Part shown: positions 46,504 to 54,151 of the stretch, one piece after another
How positions within the stretch are numbered: the stretch's first letter is position 1
How the letters are laid out: every line of letters starts with the position of its first letter
NCBI RefSeq assembly: GCF_011067745.1
Contig: NZ_JAAMPJ010000002.1
Coordinates: 744,001 to 808,000 of the forward strand
Reading direction: 5' to 3'
DNA from: Lentzea alba
GTDB taxonomy: Bacteria; Actinomycetota; Actinomycetes; Mycobacteriales; Pseudonocardiaceae
DNA: 64,000 bases
Notes under the pieces: generated by a model
Seen by the model: the letters and a program-made list of their open reading frames with translations, nothing else
Told to the model about the DNA's origin: nothing
Database searches by the model: none
Translations under genes and position numbers: made by a program

Positions 46504-46895
46504 GCGATGTTCTCATTCTTCGCTTGGTTGAGGGCGGAAGTGAAAAGCGCGCTGATCGCCTGCTCGTCGAGGCCGGCGGCCCGCGCACGGCCCATCCACG
46601 CCTCCAGACCGCGTTGCAACGAGGTGTAGGTCGCGGGCGAGATCGTGGCGGCCGCGGTCTCGTTGACGAAGGTGCCCTGCCCCGGACGCCCGGTGACCAG
46701 GCCTTCCTGCTCCAGCTGGCGATAGGCCTTGGCCACCGTGTTCGGGTTGATCGCCACCGACTCGGCCACCTCGCGGATCAACGGCAGCCGGTCGCCGTTC
46801 CGCAGGAAGCCGAGCAACACGCCCTGACGCACCTGCTGGACGAGCTGCAGGTAGGGCGGCACGCCGGAGCGACTGTCGATCCGGAAGACGAACAT
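46500..46895 (-). CDS. GntR-family (YtrA subfamily) transcriptional regulator
   Basis: 131 aa. The winged helix is GVPPYLQLVQQVRQGVLLGF, then LPLIREVAESVAINPNTVAK and AYRQLEQEGLV, the GntR recognition helix. The C-terminal tail is short (~45 aa), as in YtrA regulators of ABC operons. It heads the operon with the ATPase and permease. A 36-bp palindrome nine bases before its ATG is the likely autoregulatory operator. Confidence 0.92.
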   Translation of the reverse strand: MFVFRIDSRSGVPPYLQLVQQVRQGVLLGFLRNGDRLPLIREVAESVAINPNTVAKAYRQLEQEGLVTGRPGQGTFVNETAAATISPATYTSLQRGLEAWMGRARAAGLDEQAISALFTSALNQAKNENIA

Positions 46896-46904
46896 GAGGT
46901 CCCC

Positions 46905-46940
46905 TTTACTGCTTTACTAGGCAGCTAGTAAAGCAGTAAA
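46905..46940. promoter_or_regulatory. Palindromic operator of the GntR-ABC operon
   Basis: TTTACTGCTTTACTAG (46905-46920) and CTAGTAAAGCAGTAAA (46925-46940) are perfect inverted arms around GCAG. Each arm also holds a direct TTTACT repeat. AT-rich in a GC-rich genome, it lies just before the regulator start and probably covers the operon promoter. Confidence 0.8.
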
Positions 46941-46978
46941 GATCAGCTCGCGACAAGGGTCAGAAGGTTTCCGGGCAT

Positions 46979-47011
46979 GCAAAAAGGGCCCCGGAGAGAT
47001 CCGGGGCCCTT
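46979..47011 (-). terminator. Intrinsic terminator of tRNA-Ser(CGA)
   Basis: AAGGGCCCCGG (46984-46994) pairs with CCGGGGCCCTT (47001-47011) around AGAGAT, followed on the minus strand by a T-run (complement of AAAAA). It is a canonical rho-independent terminator just after the tRNA. Confidence 0.92.
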
Positions 47012-47016
47012 CTGAG

Positions 47017-47101
47017 CGGTGGCGGTGGGATTTGAACCCACGGAGGCTTGCACCTCACACGCTTTCGAGGCGTGCTCCTTCGGCCGCTCGGACACGCCAC
47101 C
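47017..47101 (-). tRNA. tRNA-Ser(CGA)
   Basis: On the minus strand, acceptor GGTGGCG pairs with CGCCACC, discriminator G. The anticodon arm CACGC-CTCGAAA-GCGTG gives anticodon CGA. The variable arm is long and the T-arm is GGGTTCAAATCCC. 85 nt without CCA. It sits between the GntR operon and tadA, its usual neighbour. Confidence 0.97.
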
Positions 47102-47133
47102 GGTAAGAACAATACACAGCCGGATCCAGGGGG

Positions 47134-47583
47134 TTAACGCTGGGTCCGGAAGAAGCGTTCGAGCAGGTCAGCGCACTCCGACTCGAGCACACCGCCCTGC
47201 ACCTCTGGCCGATGGTTGAGCCGGCGGTCGCGCACGACGTCCCAAAGCGAGCCCACCGCGCCGGTTTTGGGCTCCCAGGCGCCGAAGACGAGACGCGAAA
47301 CACGCGCGAGCACCAACGCGCCGGCGCACATCGTGCACGGTTCGAGCGTCACGGCGAGGGTGCAGCCGTCGAGCCGCCAGCCGTCGCCGAACTTCGCGGC
47401 CGCTGCCCGCAGCGCGAGGATCTCGGCGTGCGCGGTCGGGTCGCCGAGCGCCTCACGCGCGTTGCAGGCCTCGGCCAGGACCTCACCCGAAGGTGAGAAG
47501 ACCACGGCGCCGATCGGCACGTCCGCGCCCGCGCCGGCAGCCGCACGGATCGCCGTGCGGATCATGTCGTCTGAGGAGATCAC
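47134..47583 (-). CDS. tadA: tRNA adenosine(34) deaminase / CMP-dCMP deaminase-fold protein
   Basis: 149 aa from GTG 47583, which overlaps the partner stop (GTGA). The zinc deaminase motifs are TAHAEILAL (His ligand and catalytic Glu) and TLEPCTMCAGAL (two Cys ligands). It converts A34 to inosine in tRNA-Arg(ACG). Upstream GDVPIGAVV-like sequence (ADVPIGAVVFS) is also typical. The neighbouring gene encodes the actinobacterial TadA-associated protein, and tRNA-Ser follows. Confidence 0.93.
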   Translation of the reverse strand: MISSDDMIRTAIRAAAGAGADVPIGAVVFSPSGEVLAEACNAREALGDPTAHAEILALRAAAAKFGDGWRLDGCTLAVTLEPCTMCAGALVLARVSRLVFGAWEPKTGAVGSLWDVVRDRRLNHRPEVQGGVLESECADLLERFFRTQR

Positions 47584-48068
47584 GCCTGGATCGTGTCGAG
47601 CAGCTTGGTGAACTCGTCGATGAACCCGATGCGCTGGGCGATCATCTGGAGCTGCTCGTCCGGGTAGAGGTCTTCCTCGTCGACGATGATCTGGAGCTCG
47701 TGCGAGGGCATGCCGAGGTCGGACAGCACGCCCAGGTCGCCCTCGGGCCAGATCTCGGTGTCCTCCTCGTCCGGCGGTTCGACGCGCAGGAGGTCCAGGA
47801 CGTCCGCGGCGATGTCGTAGTCGAGGGCGGCGGCCGCGTCGGAGAGCAGCAGGGCCACGCCTCCTGGGACCGGGCGCAGGATGATGAAGAACTCGTCGTC
47901 GACGGCCAGGAGCCCGAACACGGCGCCGGTCGACCGTAGTTGGCGCAGCTGTGTGATCGCCGCGTCCAGCTCCGACAGCGCGGAGCTGTCCATCCTGCTG
48001 CACCGCCAGCGGCCGTCCTCTCGGACGACCGCGACCGCGAAGCCGTTGACCGGCTCCTGCTGTGTCAT
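47580..48068 (-). CDS. tRNA adenosine deaminase-associated protein
   Basis: 162 aa from ATG 48068. It is an acidic protein of the family always found next to tadA in actinobacteria: GFAVAVVREDGRWRCSRMDS at the start, then GALVLLLSDAAAALDYDIAA-like text (read GVALLLSDAAAALDYDIA) and the acidic VEPPDEEDTEIWPEGDLG. No enzymatic motif. It couples to tadA by a 4-base overlap. Function unproven. It is divergent from the M20 gene. Confidence 0.88.
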   Translation of the reverse strand: MTQQEPVNGFAVAVVREDGRWRCSRMDSSALSELDAAITQLRQLRSTGAVFGLLAVDDEFFIILRPVPGGVALLLSDAAAALDYDIAADVLDLLRVEPPDEEDTEIWPEGDLGVLSDLGMPSHELQIIVDEEDLYPDEQLQMIAQRIGFIDEFTKLLDTIQA

Positions 48069-48128
48069 GTGCACACCGTAGGGCCCAGACGACCTTCCCG
48101 GTAGCTGAGGTGGTGGCACCATCGATAG

Positions 48129-49334
48129 ATGAGCACAACAACGTCGGACCCACGGCTCGCCGGACTGCTCGAGGGGGCGCGCTCGCTGCAGCCCCGCACG
48201 GTGGCGCTGCGCAGGCAGATCCACCGCCACCCTGAACAGGGGCTTCAGAACCCGAAGACGCAGGCGGCGATCCTGCACGCGTTGGAGGGTCTGCCGCTCA
48301 AGGTCACGAAGGGCGAGTCGACGACCTCGGTCGTGGCGGTGCTCGAAGGCGAACGGCCGGGGCCGACCGTGCTCCTGCGCGGCGACATGGACGGGTTGCC
48401 GCTCCAGGAGGACACCGGGCTGCCTTACGCGTCCGAAGTGGACGGCAACATGCACGCCTGTGGGCACGACACGCACGTTGCGATGCTCGCGTCGTCCGCA
48501 CGGCTTCTCGCCGACCGCCGGGACGCGCTGCGGGGCAAGGTGCTGTTCATGTTCCAGCCGGGCGAGGAGGGCTACCACGGCGCCCGGTACATGATCGAGG
48601 AAGGCCTGCTGGACGACGGCGTGGAAAAGGCGTTCGCGCTGCACATCACGTCCACGACCAAGTCCGGCGTGGTGACCACGCGGCCAGGCCCGATCATGGC
48701 CAGCGCGGACACGTTCCACATCCACGTGAAGGGCCGCGGCGGACACGGCGCGATGCCGCACAACGCCCTGGACCCGGTACCGGCCGCCGCGGCGATGGTC
48801 GGCGCGATCCAGACGATGCTCGGGCGGCGGATCAGCGTGCACCAGCCGGCCGTGGTGACGGTCGCGCAGATCAAGGCCGGCACGACGACGAACATCATCC
48901 CCGAGGTCGCCACGCTCGACGGGACGATCAGGACGTTGTCCGAGCTCACCCGCAAGCAGGTGCACAAGGAGCTCAAGCAGGTCGTGAAGCACACGGCCGC
49001 CGCCTACGGGTGCCACGCCGAGGTCAGCATCGTGCCGGGTTACCCGGTGACGGTGAACGACGACGAGGTCGGCACGCACGTGGTGGAACTCGCGGCGAAG
49101 GCGATGGGGCCGTCCTGGAGCGAGCCGATGCAGGACCCGCTGATGGGTGCCGAGGACTTCTCCTACGTGCTGCAGAAGGTGCCGGGCGCGTTGGCGTTCC
49201 TCGGGGCGTGCCCGCGCGGGATCGATCTGGAGGAGGCCGCGCCGAACCACTCGAACCGGGTGCTGTTCGACGAGGCGGCGATGGAGCACGGGGTGGCGAC
49301 GTACGCGGCGTTCGCGCTGGACGCCCTCCGGTAG
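48129..49334 (+). CDS. M20-family metallo-amidohydrolase/aminoacylase
   Basis: 401 aa. Metal-binding and catalytic motifs of M20D amidohydrolases are present: RGDMDGLPLQED, ACGHDTHVAML, QPGEEGYHGARYMI and the C-terminal GAEDFSYVL. VKGRGGHGAMPH marks the lid domain with the conserved His. Likely N-acyl-amino-acid or IAA-amino-acid hydrolase-like activity in the cytoplasm. It is divergent from the TadA-associated gene. A 19-bp hairpin terminator ends it. Confidence 0.9.
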   Translation: MSTTTSDPRLAGLLEGARSLQPRTVALRRQIHRHPEQGLQNPKTQAAILHALEGLPLKVTKGESTTSVVAVLEGERPGPTVLLRGDMDGLPLQEDTGLPYASEVDGNMHACGHDTHVAMLASSARLLADRRDALRGKVLFMFQPGEEGYHGARYMIEEGLLDDGVEKAFALHITSTTKSGVVTTRPGPIMASADTFHIHVKGRGGHGAMPHNALDPVPAAAAMVGAIQTMLGRRISVHQPAVVTVAQIKAGTTTNIIPEVATLDGTIRTLSELTRKQVHKELKQVVKHTAAAYGCHAEVSIVPGYPVTVNDDEVGTHVVELAAKAMGPSWSEPMQDPLMGAEDFSYVLQKVPGALAFLGACPRGIDLEEAAPNHSNRVLFDEAAMEHGVATYAAFALDALR

Positions 49335-49337
49335 CGC

Positions 49338-49383
49338 ATTTATGTGGTAACGGCCGACGACAGCCGGCCGTTACCACATAAAT
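49338..49383. terminator. Hairpin terminator after the M20 amidohydrolase
   Basis: ATTTATGTGGTAACGGCCG (49338-49356) pairs perfectly with CGGCCGTTACCACATAAAT (49365-49383) over the 8-base loop ACGACAGC. The AT-rich base of the stem (ATTTAT) helps release. Confidence 0.88.
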
Positions 49384-49643
49384 TCCAGGCAAAGCTCGCT
49401 TGTGGACAAGGTTTTAGCGACGAAATTCTTCGTTAACCAAAGTGCGGTTTTTGGTGAACCGCCTTCTGCATGCCTAAACACAAAGCTCTTGCACGTCAGA
49501 CATGCCGATGAACAGTTGTCCACACACTCGATCGAGGGATCGGGCAACCAGGACATTGCCGCCTTCAAGGGCCGCGTGCCAAGATTCGCCGAATCCCGCG
49601 TTGAACACTCGACGCAATCAGTCTGACTTTGTGGAGAAGTGCT
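49384..49643 (+). other. AT-richer intergenic stretch with two perfect DnaA boxes
   Basis: About 260 bases between the M20 terminator and the small membrane protein, visibly poorer in GC than the coding flanks. TGTGGACAA (49401-49409, minus) and TTGTCCACA (49516-49524, plus) are perfect, inverted DnaA boxes. A small hairpin GCGGTT...AACCGC also occurs. The 74-codon open frame at 49402 has non-actinobacterial codon use and is not called a gene. Confidence 0.6.
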
Positions 49644-49844
49644 GTGGCACAACCATTCACGCTCGCGCACGCCCTGCTGGTGGCGATGACCTTCGGCTTC
49701 ACCGGGTGGTTGATCGAGCGTGGCCAGGAACCTCATTCGGCGCTTCTGATCACCCTCACCACGCTGGCCGGCACCGTCGTTGTGACCAAGGTCAGCTGGC
49801 AGGGCGCTTTAGTGGTCCTGCGACGCCTCACCACCAGCGCCTGA
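49644..49844 (+). CDS. Small membrane protein
   Basis: 66 aa from GTG 49644; GGAGA seven bases upstream supports this over the longer frame at 49629. Two hydrophobic segments, LLVAMTFGFTGWLI and LLITLTTLAGTVVVTKV, joined by ERGQEPHSA, so both ends probably face one side. No family recognised. It lies 46 bases before tyrA and downstream of the DnaA boxes. Confidence 0.6.
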   Translation: MAQPFTLAHALLVAMTFGFTGWLIERGQEPHSALLITLTTLAGTVVVTKVSWQGALVVLRRLTTSA

Positions 49845-49890
49845 CCAGGCGCGGTTCGTCCGAGCACGGGTCGCACGGAATGATGGGCGA

Positions 49891-50829
49891 GTGCGAGACG
49901 TGTGCGTGATCGGACTGGGACTGATCGGCGGCTCCGTGCTGCGGGCCGCCAAGGCTGCCGGGCGCACGGTGTGGGGTGCGACCGCGAGCAGGGAAGACGC
50001 GGACCGGGCACGCGCTGAGGGCTTCGACATCACGACGGTGGACGAGGCCCTCAGCCGCGACCCCGAGGCGCTCGTCGTCCTCGCCGTGCCGCTGCCCGCG
50101 CTCCCGGATCTGCTGCGCAAGGTGCCCGCCAGAACCCGCCTCACCGACGTGACCAGCGTGAAGGGGCCCGTCCACGACGCCGTGCACCGGTACGCGCCGC
50201 AGGCGCGCTTCGTCGGCGGACATCCGATGGCCGGCACCAGCAGGAGCGGTTGGGACGCGGGGTCGGAAACCCTCTTCCAGGGTGCTGCCTGGGTCGTCAC
50301 GCCCGAGGAGGCGGACGACCACCTCAACGACGTGATGCAGCTGGCGCTCGATCTCGGCGCCCACGTCGTGCCGACCACGCCTGAGGAGCACGACGAGGCC
50401 GTGGCGCGGATCAGTCATCTGCCGCACATCATGGCGGCGATCCTGGCGGCGGTCGGGGCCGATGGCGGGCCGCTCGCGATGGCCCTCGCGGCGGGCAGCT
50501 TCGGAGATGGCACTCGGGTCGCGGGCAGCAGGCCCGAGCTCGTCCGGGCGATGTGCGAGGGGAACCGGGACGCGCTGCTGATGGCCGTCGACGACGCGCT
50601 CGGCAGGCTCGGCGCGGCACGCGGGTCGCTGGCGTCCACAGGTGGGCTCGCCAAGACCATCGAGGCGGGGCACGAAGGCAGGAACACGCTGGTCAACCAG
50701 CCGCAGCGGACCCGCATAACGATCGACCTGACCAAGCCGGGTGCACTGGCCGCGCTGCGGAACCTGGGGTCGCGCGGCGGACGTGTGGTTGGGCTGAACG
50801 GCAGCACCGCCGAAGCGGAAACGTCGTAG
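49891..50829 (+). CDS. tyrA: Prephenate dehydrogenase
   Basis: 312 aa, GTG start. The dinucleotide-binding loop is VIGLGLIGGSVLRA at residues 6-19. GHPMAGTSRSGWDAG and HDEAVARISHLPHIMAA carry the substrate and catalytic His. It oxidises prephenate to 4-hydroxyphenylpyruvate for tyrosine. No C-terminal ACT domain is present. The location beside tadA and its partner matches the conserved actinobacterial neighbourhood. Confidence 0.93.
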   Translation: MRDVCVIGLGLIGGSVLRAAKAAGRTVWGATASREDADRARAEGFDITTVDEALSRDPEALVVLAVPLPALPDLLRKVPARTRLTDVTSVKGPVHDAVHRYAPQARFVGGHPMAGTSRSGWDAGSETLFQGAAWVVTPEEADDHLNDVMQLALDLGAHVVPTTPEEHDEAVARISHLPHIMAAILAAVGADGGPLAMALAAGSFGDGTRVAGSRPELVRAMCEGNRDALLMAVDDALGRLGAARGSLASTGGLAKTIEAGHEGRNTLVNQPQRTRITIDLTKPGALAALRNLGSRGGRVVGLNGSTAEAETS

Positions 50830-50838
50830 GGTCGCCGG

Positions 50839-52398
50839 GTGGATCGACGGACGCTCGCCGGTGGGCTCGGTGGACTCGCGCTCGTCATCGCCGCCGTGGT
50901 GGCACTCAGGATCGGCGACGCACCCGACACGTTGAAGCGCGAGATCGACAAGAACGTCGAGGTCGTGCAGCAGCAGGAGCCGATGAAACCGGCCAACCCG
51001 CGGGCTCAGGCGCTGGACGCGGACGCGCTGCAGATCGCGTGGAACGGCTCGGCGCCGGCGTACGAGGTGCGCTGGAACGGCAACGAGCAGCTCGTGCCCG
51101 GACCCGAGGTGGAGCTCGCCGGGCTGAACCCCGACCAGCAGACCGAGGTCGAGGTCCGCGCGGTCAGTGCGACCGGCAAGCGGTCCGAGCCGCTCACGAT
51201 CGCCGCGACGCCCAAGGACCTCTACAACGACAAGTGGGACGACCTGCTCGTCGGCCAGACGGACCGGTTCGACGGCCCCGAGTCGCTGGATCCGCGCAGG
51301 TGGCGGATCGAGGCGGAACCGGAGTGCCTCGGGCTGCGGCCGTTCGGGCCGAGCAAGCGCGTCGACGTCGACTGCTCGATGGCGGCGTTCCAGTCGAACA
51401 CGCCCGTCAGGTTCGGCGTTCCGGCGAGTGACGGCGCGATCGGGCGGGCGATCATCAGCGTCGCGGGTGCCGTCGAGTCGAGTCACGTGCGGCTGACGAT
51501 GCTGCCGGACCCGTGGCAGTACCTGAAGGAGACCGAGGCCCTGCCGCGCGGCGCGGTCAGCCTCGACATCACGACCCAGGGCACGCGGATCATCGCCGAC
51601 CCCGACCTGCCCCGCACCGACAAGCAGGTCGCGCTGGGCGACTCGCCGATGACCGGGCTCGTCGCGGGCGTGCGGCACCGGTGGGAGATGCGGGTGCTGC
51701 CGGACGCGGTGATCGCGCTCCGCGACGGTGTGGTGGTCGCGTACGAGGCCGTGGCGATCAAGACACAACTGGTGCACCCGCGGATCCGCATCGACGGTGG
51801 CGGGTTCCTCGACTCGTTCGGCGTCGGTGGCGTGCCGGAACGGGTGGTGCCCACCGAGGTCATCCCGTTGTCGCCGAACACCGAGGTGCCGCAGGACGCG
51901 GTCGCGGCGAAGATCGTCACGCCGGAAGCCGGCAACCAGGTGCGGGTCGTCGAACTTCCGGTCGGCGAGAAGAGGATCGCGGTCGCGGCTCCGGCCCAGC
52001 TCGTGGTCATCCGCAAGCCCGAAAGCCGCCCCGGCACCCTGCCGAAGCTCGCGAACCGGCCCGGTGGCATCAAAACCGGCGGGCCGCGGCTGCACGTCAT
52101 GCACGAGGACGGCACCAGGCCCCCGCAACCGTTGTCCCCCAAGGGTCGCGTCCTCATCACGGCCGAGATCAACGCCATCGGGCACCGGGGCATCGAGCTC
52201 GAACTCGACGGCAAGCGGATCGTCGCGCTGCCCACGAACGAGCAGGGTCCGGGAGTGCCCGGCAGGCACGAGTTCTGGCTCGACACCTCGGCCCTGACGC
52301 CGGGGGCGAACGCTCGGCTCAAACTCTGCGTCCTTCCGGCGGACCATGGCGAACCCGTTATCACCGAAACCGTGTTCGAGCTGGGCAAAACGCCTTAG
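50839..52398 (+). CDS. Membrane-anchored FN3-domain protein, paralogue 1
   Basis: 519 aa, GTG nine bases after tyrA. An N-terminal helix (GGLGGLALVIAAVVALRI) anchors it. Then a single FN3-like domain (~55-125: LQIAWNGSAPAYEVRW, VELAGLNPDQQTEVEVRAVS), a ~200-residue domain with WxxDRFD...LDPRRWRIEAE resembling a concanavalin/LamG beta-sandwich, and a C-terminal Ig-like domain (ITAEINAIGHRGIELELDGK). Only some regions have recognisable folds. The downstream gene is a clear paralogue with the same order. Function unknown, probably an extracellular binding protein. Confidence 0.75.
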   Translation: MDRRTLAGGLGGLALVIAAVVALRIGDAPDTLKREIDKNVEVVQQQEPMKPANPRAQALDADALQIAWNGSAPAYEVRWNGNEQLVPGPEVELAGLNPDQQTEVEVRAVSATGKRSEPLTIAATPKDLYNDKWDDLLVGQTDRFDGPESLDPRRWRIEAEPECLGLRPFGPSKRVDVDCSMAAFQSNTPVRFGVPASDGAIGRAIISVAGAVESSHVRLTMLPDPWQYLKETEALPRGAVSLDITTQGTRIIADPDLPRTDKQVALGDSPMTGLVAGVRHRWEMRVLPDAVIALRDGVVVAYEAVAIKTQLVHPRIRIDGGGFLDSFGVGGVPERVVPTEVIPLSPNTEVPQDAVAAKIVTPEAGNQVRVVELPVGEKRIAVAAPAQLVVIRKPESRPGTLPKLANRPGGIKTGGPRLHVMHEDGTRPPQPLSPKGRVLITAEINAIGHRGIELELDGKRIVALPTNEQGPGVPGRHEFWLDTSALTPGANARLKLCVLPADHGEPVITETVFELGKTP

Positions 52399-52399
52399 C

Positions 52400-54133
52400 G
52401 TGACCGCTATGAAGCGGGTCGCCTTCGCTGCCGCAGGCCTCGCGCTGGTGGTCGGCGTGATCATGTTGCGCGACACCGGCGGGAGCGACTCCGGCCTGCC
52501 CACCGCTCCCCCGCCGCCGACGAAGCTCAAGCCGTTCGTCGCGGAACAGGTGCTCGTGCCGAGCCCCCAGAGCCGCCCGAGCACCCCCGCAGGCGTCGTC
52601 GCGCGCGGCGGGCACCACAAGATCCAGCTCAACTGGTCCGGCGACGCCCCCGCGTACGAGGTGCGGTGGGGTGCGCGGACCAAGCTCGTCACCAGGCCCG
52701 GCACCCAGCTCAACGGCCTGGCGAACGACCAGGAGCAGCAGATCGAGATCCGCGGGGTCGACTCGTTCGGCCAACGCTCCCAGCCCGCCCGGATCAAGGC
52801 GACGCCGCGCGCGGACAACGCCCCGTACACGTTCGTCGACCGCTTCGACAGCCCCGCCGAGCCCGACCTGCAACGCTGGCGCCTCACCAAGCGCACCGAC
52901 TGCGCCCGCGCGACCTCCGGCGACGAGGACGACCACGACCGGCTCGTGATCAGCAGCAGCTGCGGCACCCGTGCCGTCACGCTGAGGTCCCGCACGCCGT
53001 TCGTCCGCGGCGACGACGACAGCCGGATCGTGATCGAGACGGACGCCCCGAGCACCGGCGGAAGGCTGCTGCTCGACCTCGTGCCGGGACCGGTCAGCGT
53101 CCAGGGCGAGCCGGTGCTGCCGGGCGCGATCCGCGCTTCGATCTCCACCGACGCGTCCGGCAACTCGATCGTCGAGCTCGTCCCGGACGGCATCAGCACC
53201 AAGGCTCTCCCTCCCACCGTGCCGGGCGTGACCGTGCGCTGGGAGTTGGTGCTCACGAAGAACGGCACACAGCTCGTCCGGGACGGCGACGTCGTCGCCA
53301 CCTCGCCGTTCGTGCCGCCGTGGCGTGAGGCAACGGCCCTGGTCGGCGTCGCGGCGCTGGCCGGCGACCGGATCCGCGCGGGCATCGACCTGATCGGCTA
53401 CCGGACCGCCAAGGCCGACGCGCCGCCCGCCGTCCCCACGCCGCAGGTCCGCGTGGACGGCCCCGCCAGCACGAGTACCCACCCGATTCAGGACGTCAAG
53501 TCAGGTCAGCTGCGCATCGCGATGATCCCGGCGCGAGAGAGTCCTCCGGTCACGGCCGTGCGGATCAACGGCGTCGAGGTGCCCTTGCGGCCGGCCGTCG
53601 AGGGCACGCCCTGGAAGGCCGGCGCGGAGTACCCTGCCGTCGCCGACCTGCCCAAAGAGGCTTTCACCGACAACCTCAACGTCCAGCTGGTGACCACCGA
53701 ACGCGTCCAGGTCACCCACACCGACGTCGAGCTGACCGGACCCAAGAGCGTGGCGCAACGCCAGTCCGGCACCCCGCTGATCGAGGCCAGGTCGACGCTC
53801 GGCGACCCCGTCCTGGAGGTCCTGGACGCCAGCGGGCAGCCCATCGAGAACGGCGCCGCCTTCAACCGCGGCCGGGTGGTCCTGGAGGTGCGCATCAACG
53901 CCCTCGACGCGGCCGTGGCGGGCCTCGCCGGGTTCGAGGTCCGGCTCGACGGCACCCACGTCGCGACCGTGCCGACCACCGCCGACGGCCCCGGCGCCGC
54001 AGGCCGGTGGCGGATTTCACTCAACACGGGGTCGATGGCCGCGGGCGCGCACGCCGTCGAGGTGAAGGCCTTCAGCACCGATTCAGGGGTGCACCCCGAG
54101 ACGGGTTACGTTCCCTTTTTGCTCAAGCCGTGA
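52400..54133 (+). CDS. Membrane-anchored FN3-domain protein, paralogue 2
   Basis: 577 aa from GTG 52400 (or ATG 52409), two bases after the previous stop. N-terminal helix FAAAGLALVVGVIML, a Pro-rich linker, an FN3-like domain (~70-135: IQLNWSGDAPAYEVRWG, LNGLANDQEQQIEIRGVDS), a beta-sandwich starting FVDRFDSPAEPDLQRWRL, then two Ig-like repeats (LRIAMIPARES and VVLEVRINALDAAVAGLAGF). It shares APAYEVRW and DRFD...RWR with the upstream gene. They are probably one operon, encoding a pair of exported binding proteins. No known family assigned. Confidence 0.75.
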   Translation: MTAMKRVAFAAAGLALVVGVIMLRDTGGSDSGLPTAPPPPTKLKPFVAEQVLVPSPQSRPSTPAGVVARGGHHKIQLNWSGDAPAYEVRWGARTKLVTRPGTQLNGLANDQEQQIEIRGVDSFGQRSQPARIKATPRADNAPYTFVDRFDSPAEPDLQRWRLTKRTDCARATSGDEDDHDRLVISSSCGTRAVTLRSRTPFVRGDDDSRIVIETDAPSTGGRLLLDLVPGPVSVQGEPVLPGAIRASISTDASGNSIVELVPDGISTKALPPTVPGVTVRWELVLTKNGTQLVRDGDVVATSPFVPPWREATALVGVAALAGDRIRAGIDLIGYRTAKADAPPAVPTPQVRVDGPASTSTHPIQDVKSGQLRIAMIPARESPPVTAVRINGVEVPLRPAVEGTPWKAGAEYPAVADLPKEAFTDNLNVQLVTTERVQVTHTDVELTGPKSVAQRQSGTPLIEARSTLGDPVLEVLDASGQPIENGAAFNRGRVVLEVRINALDAAVAGLAGFEVRLDGTHVATVPTTADGPGAAGRWRISLNTGSMAAGAHAVEVKAFSTDSGVHPETGYVPFLLKP

Positions 54134-54151
54134 TTGGCGCAAGATGGGCAC

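Noticed and set aside
49402..49626. 74-codon frame in the AT-rich gap
   Set aside because: Low GC at third positions, no ribosome site or motif, and it covers DnaA boxes.
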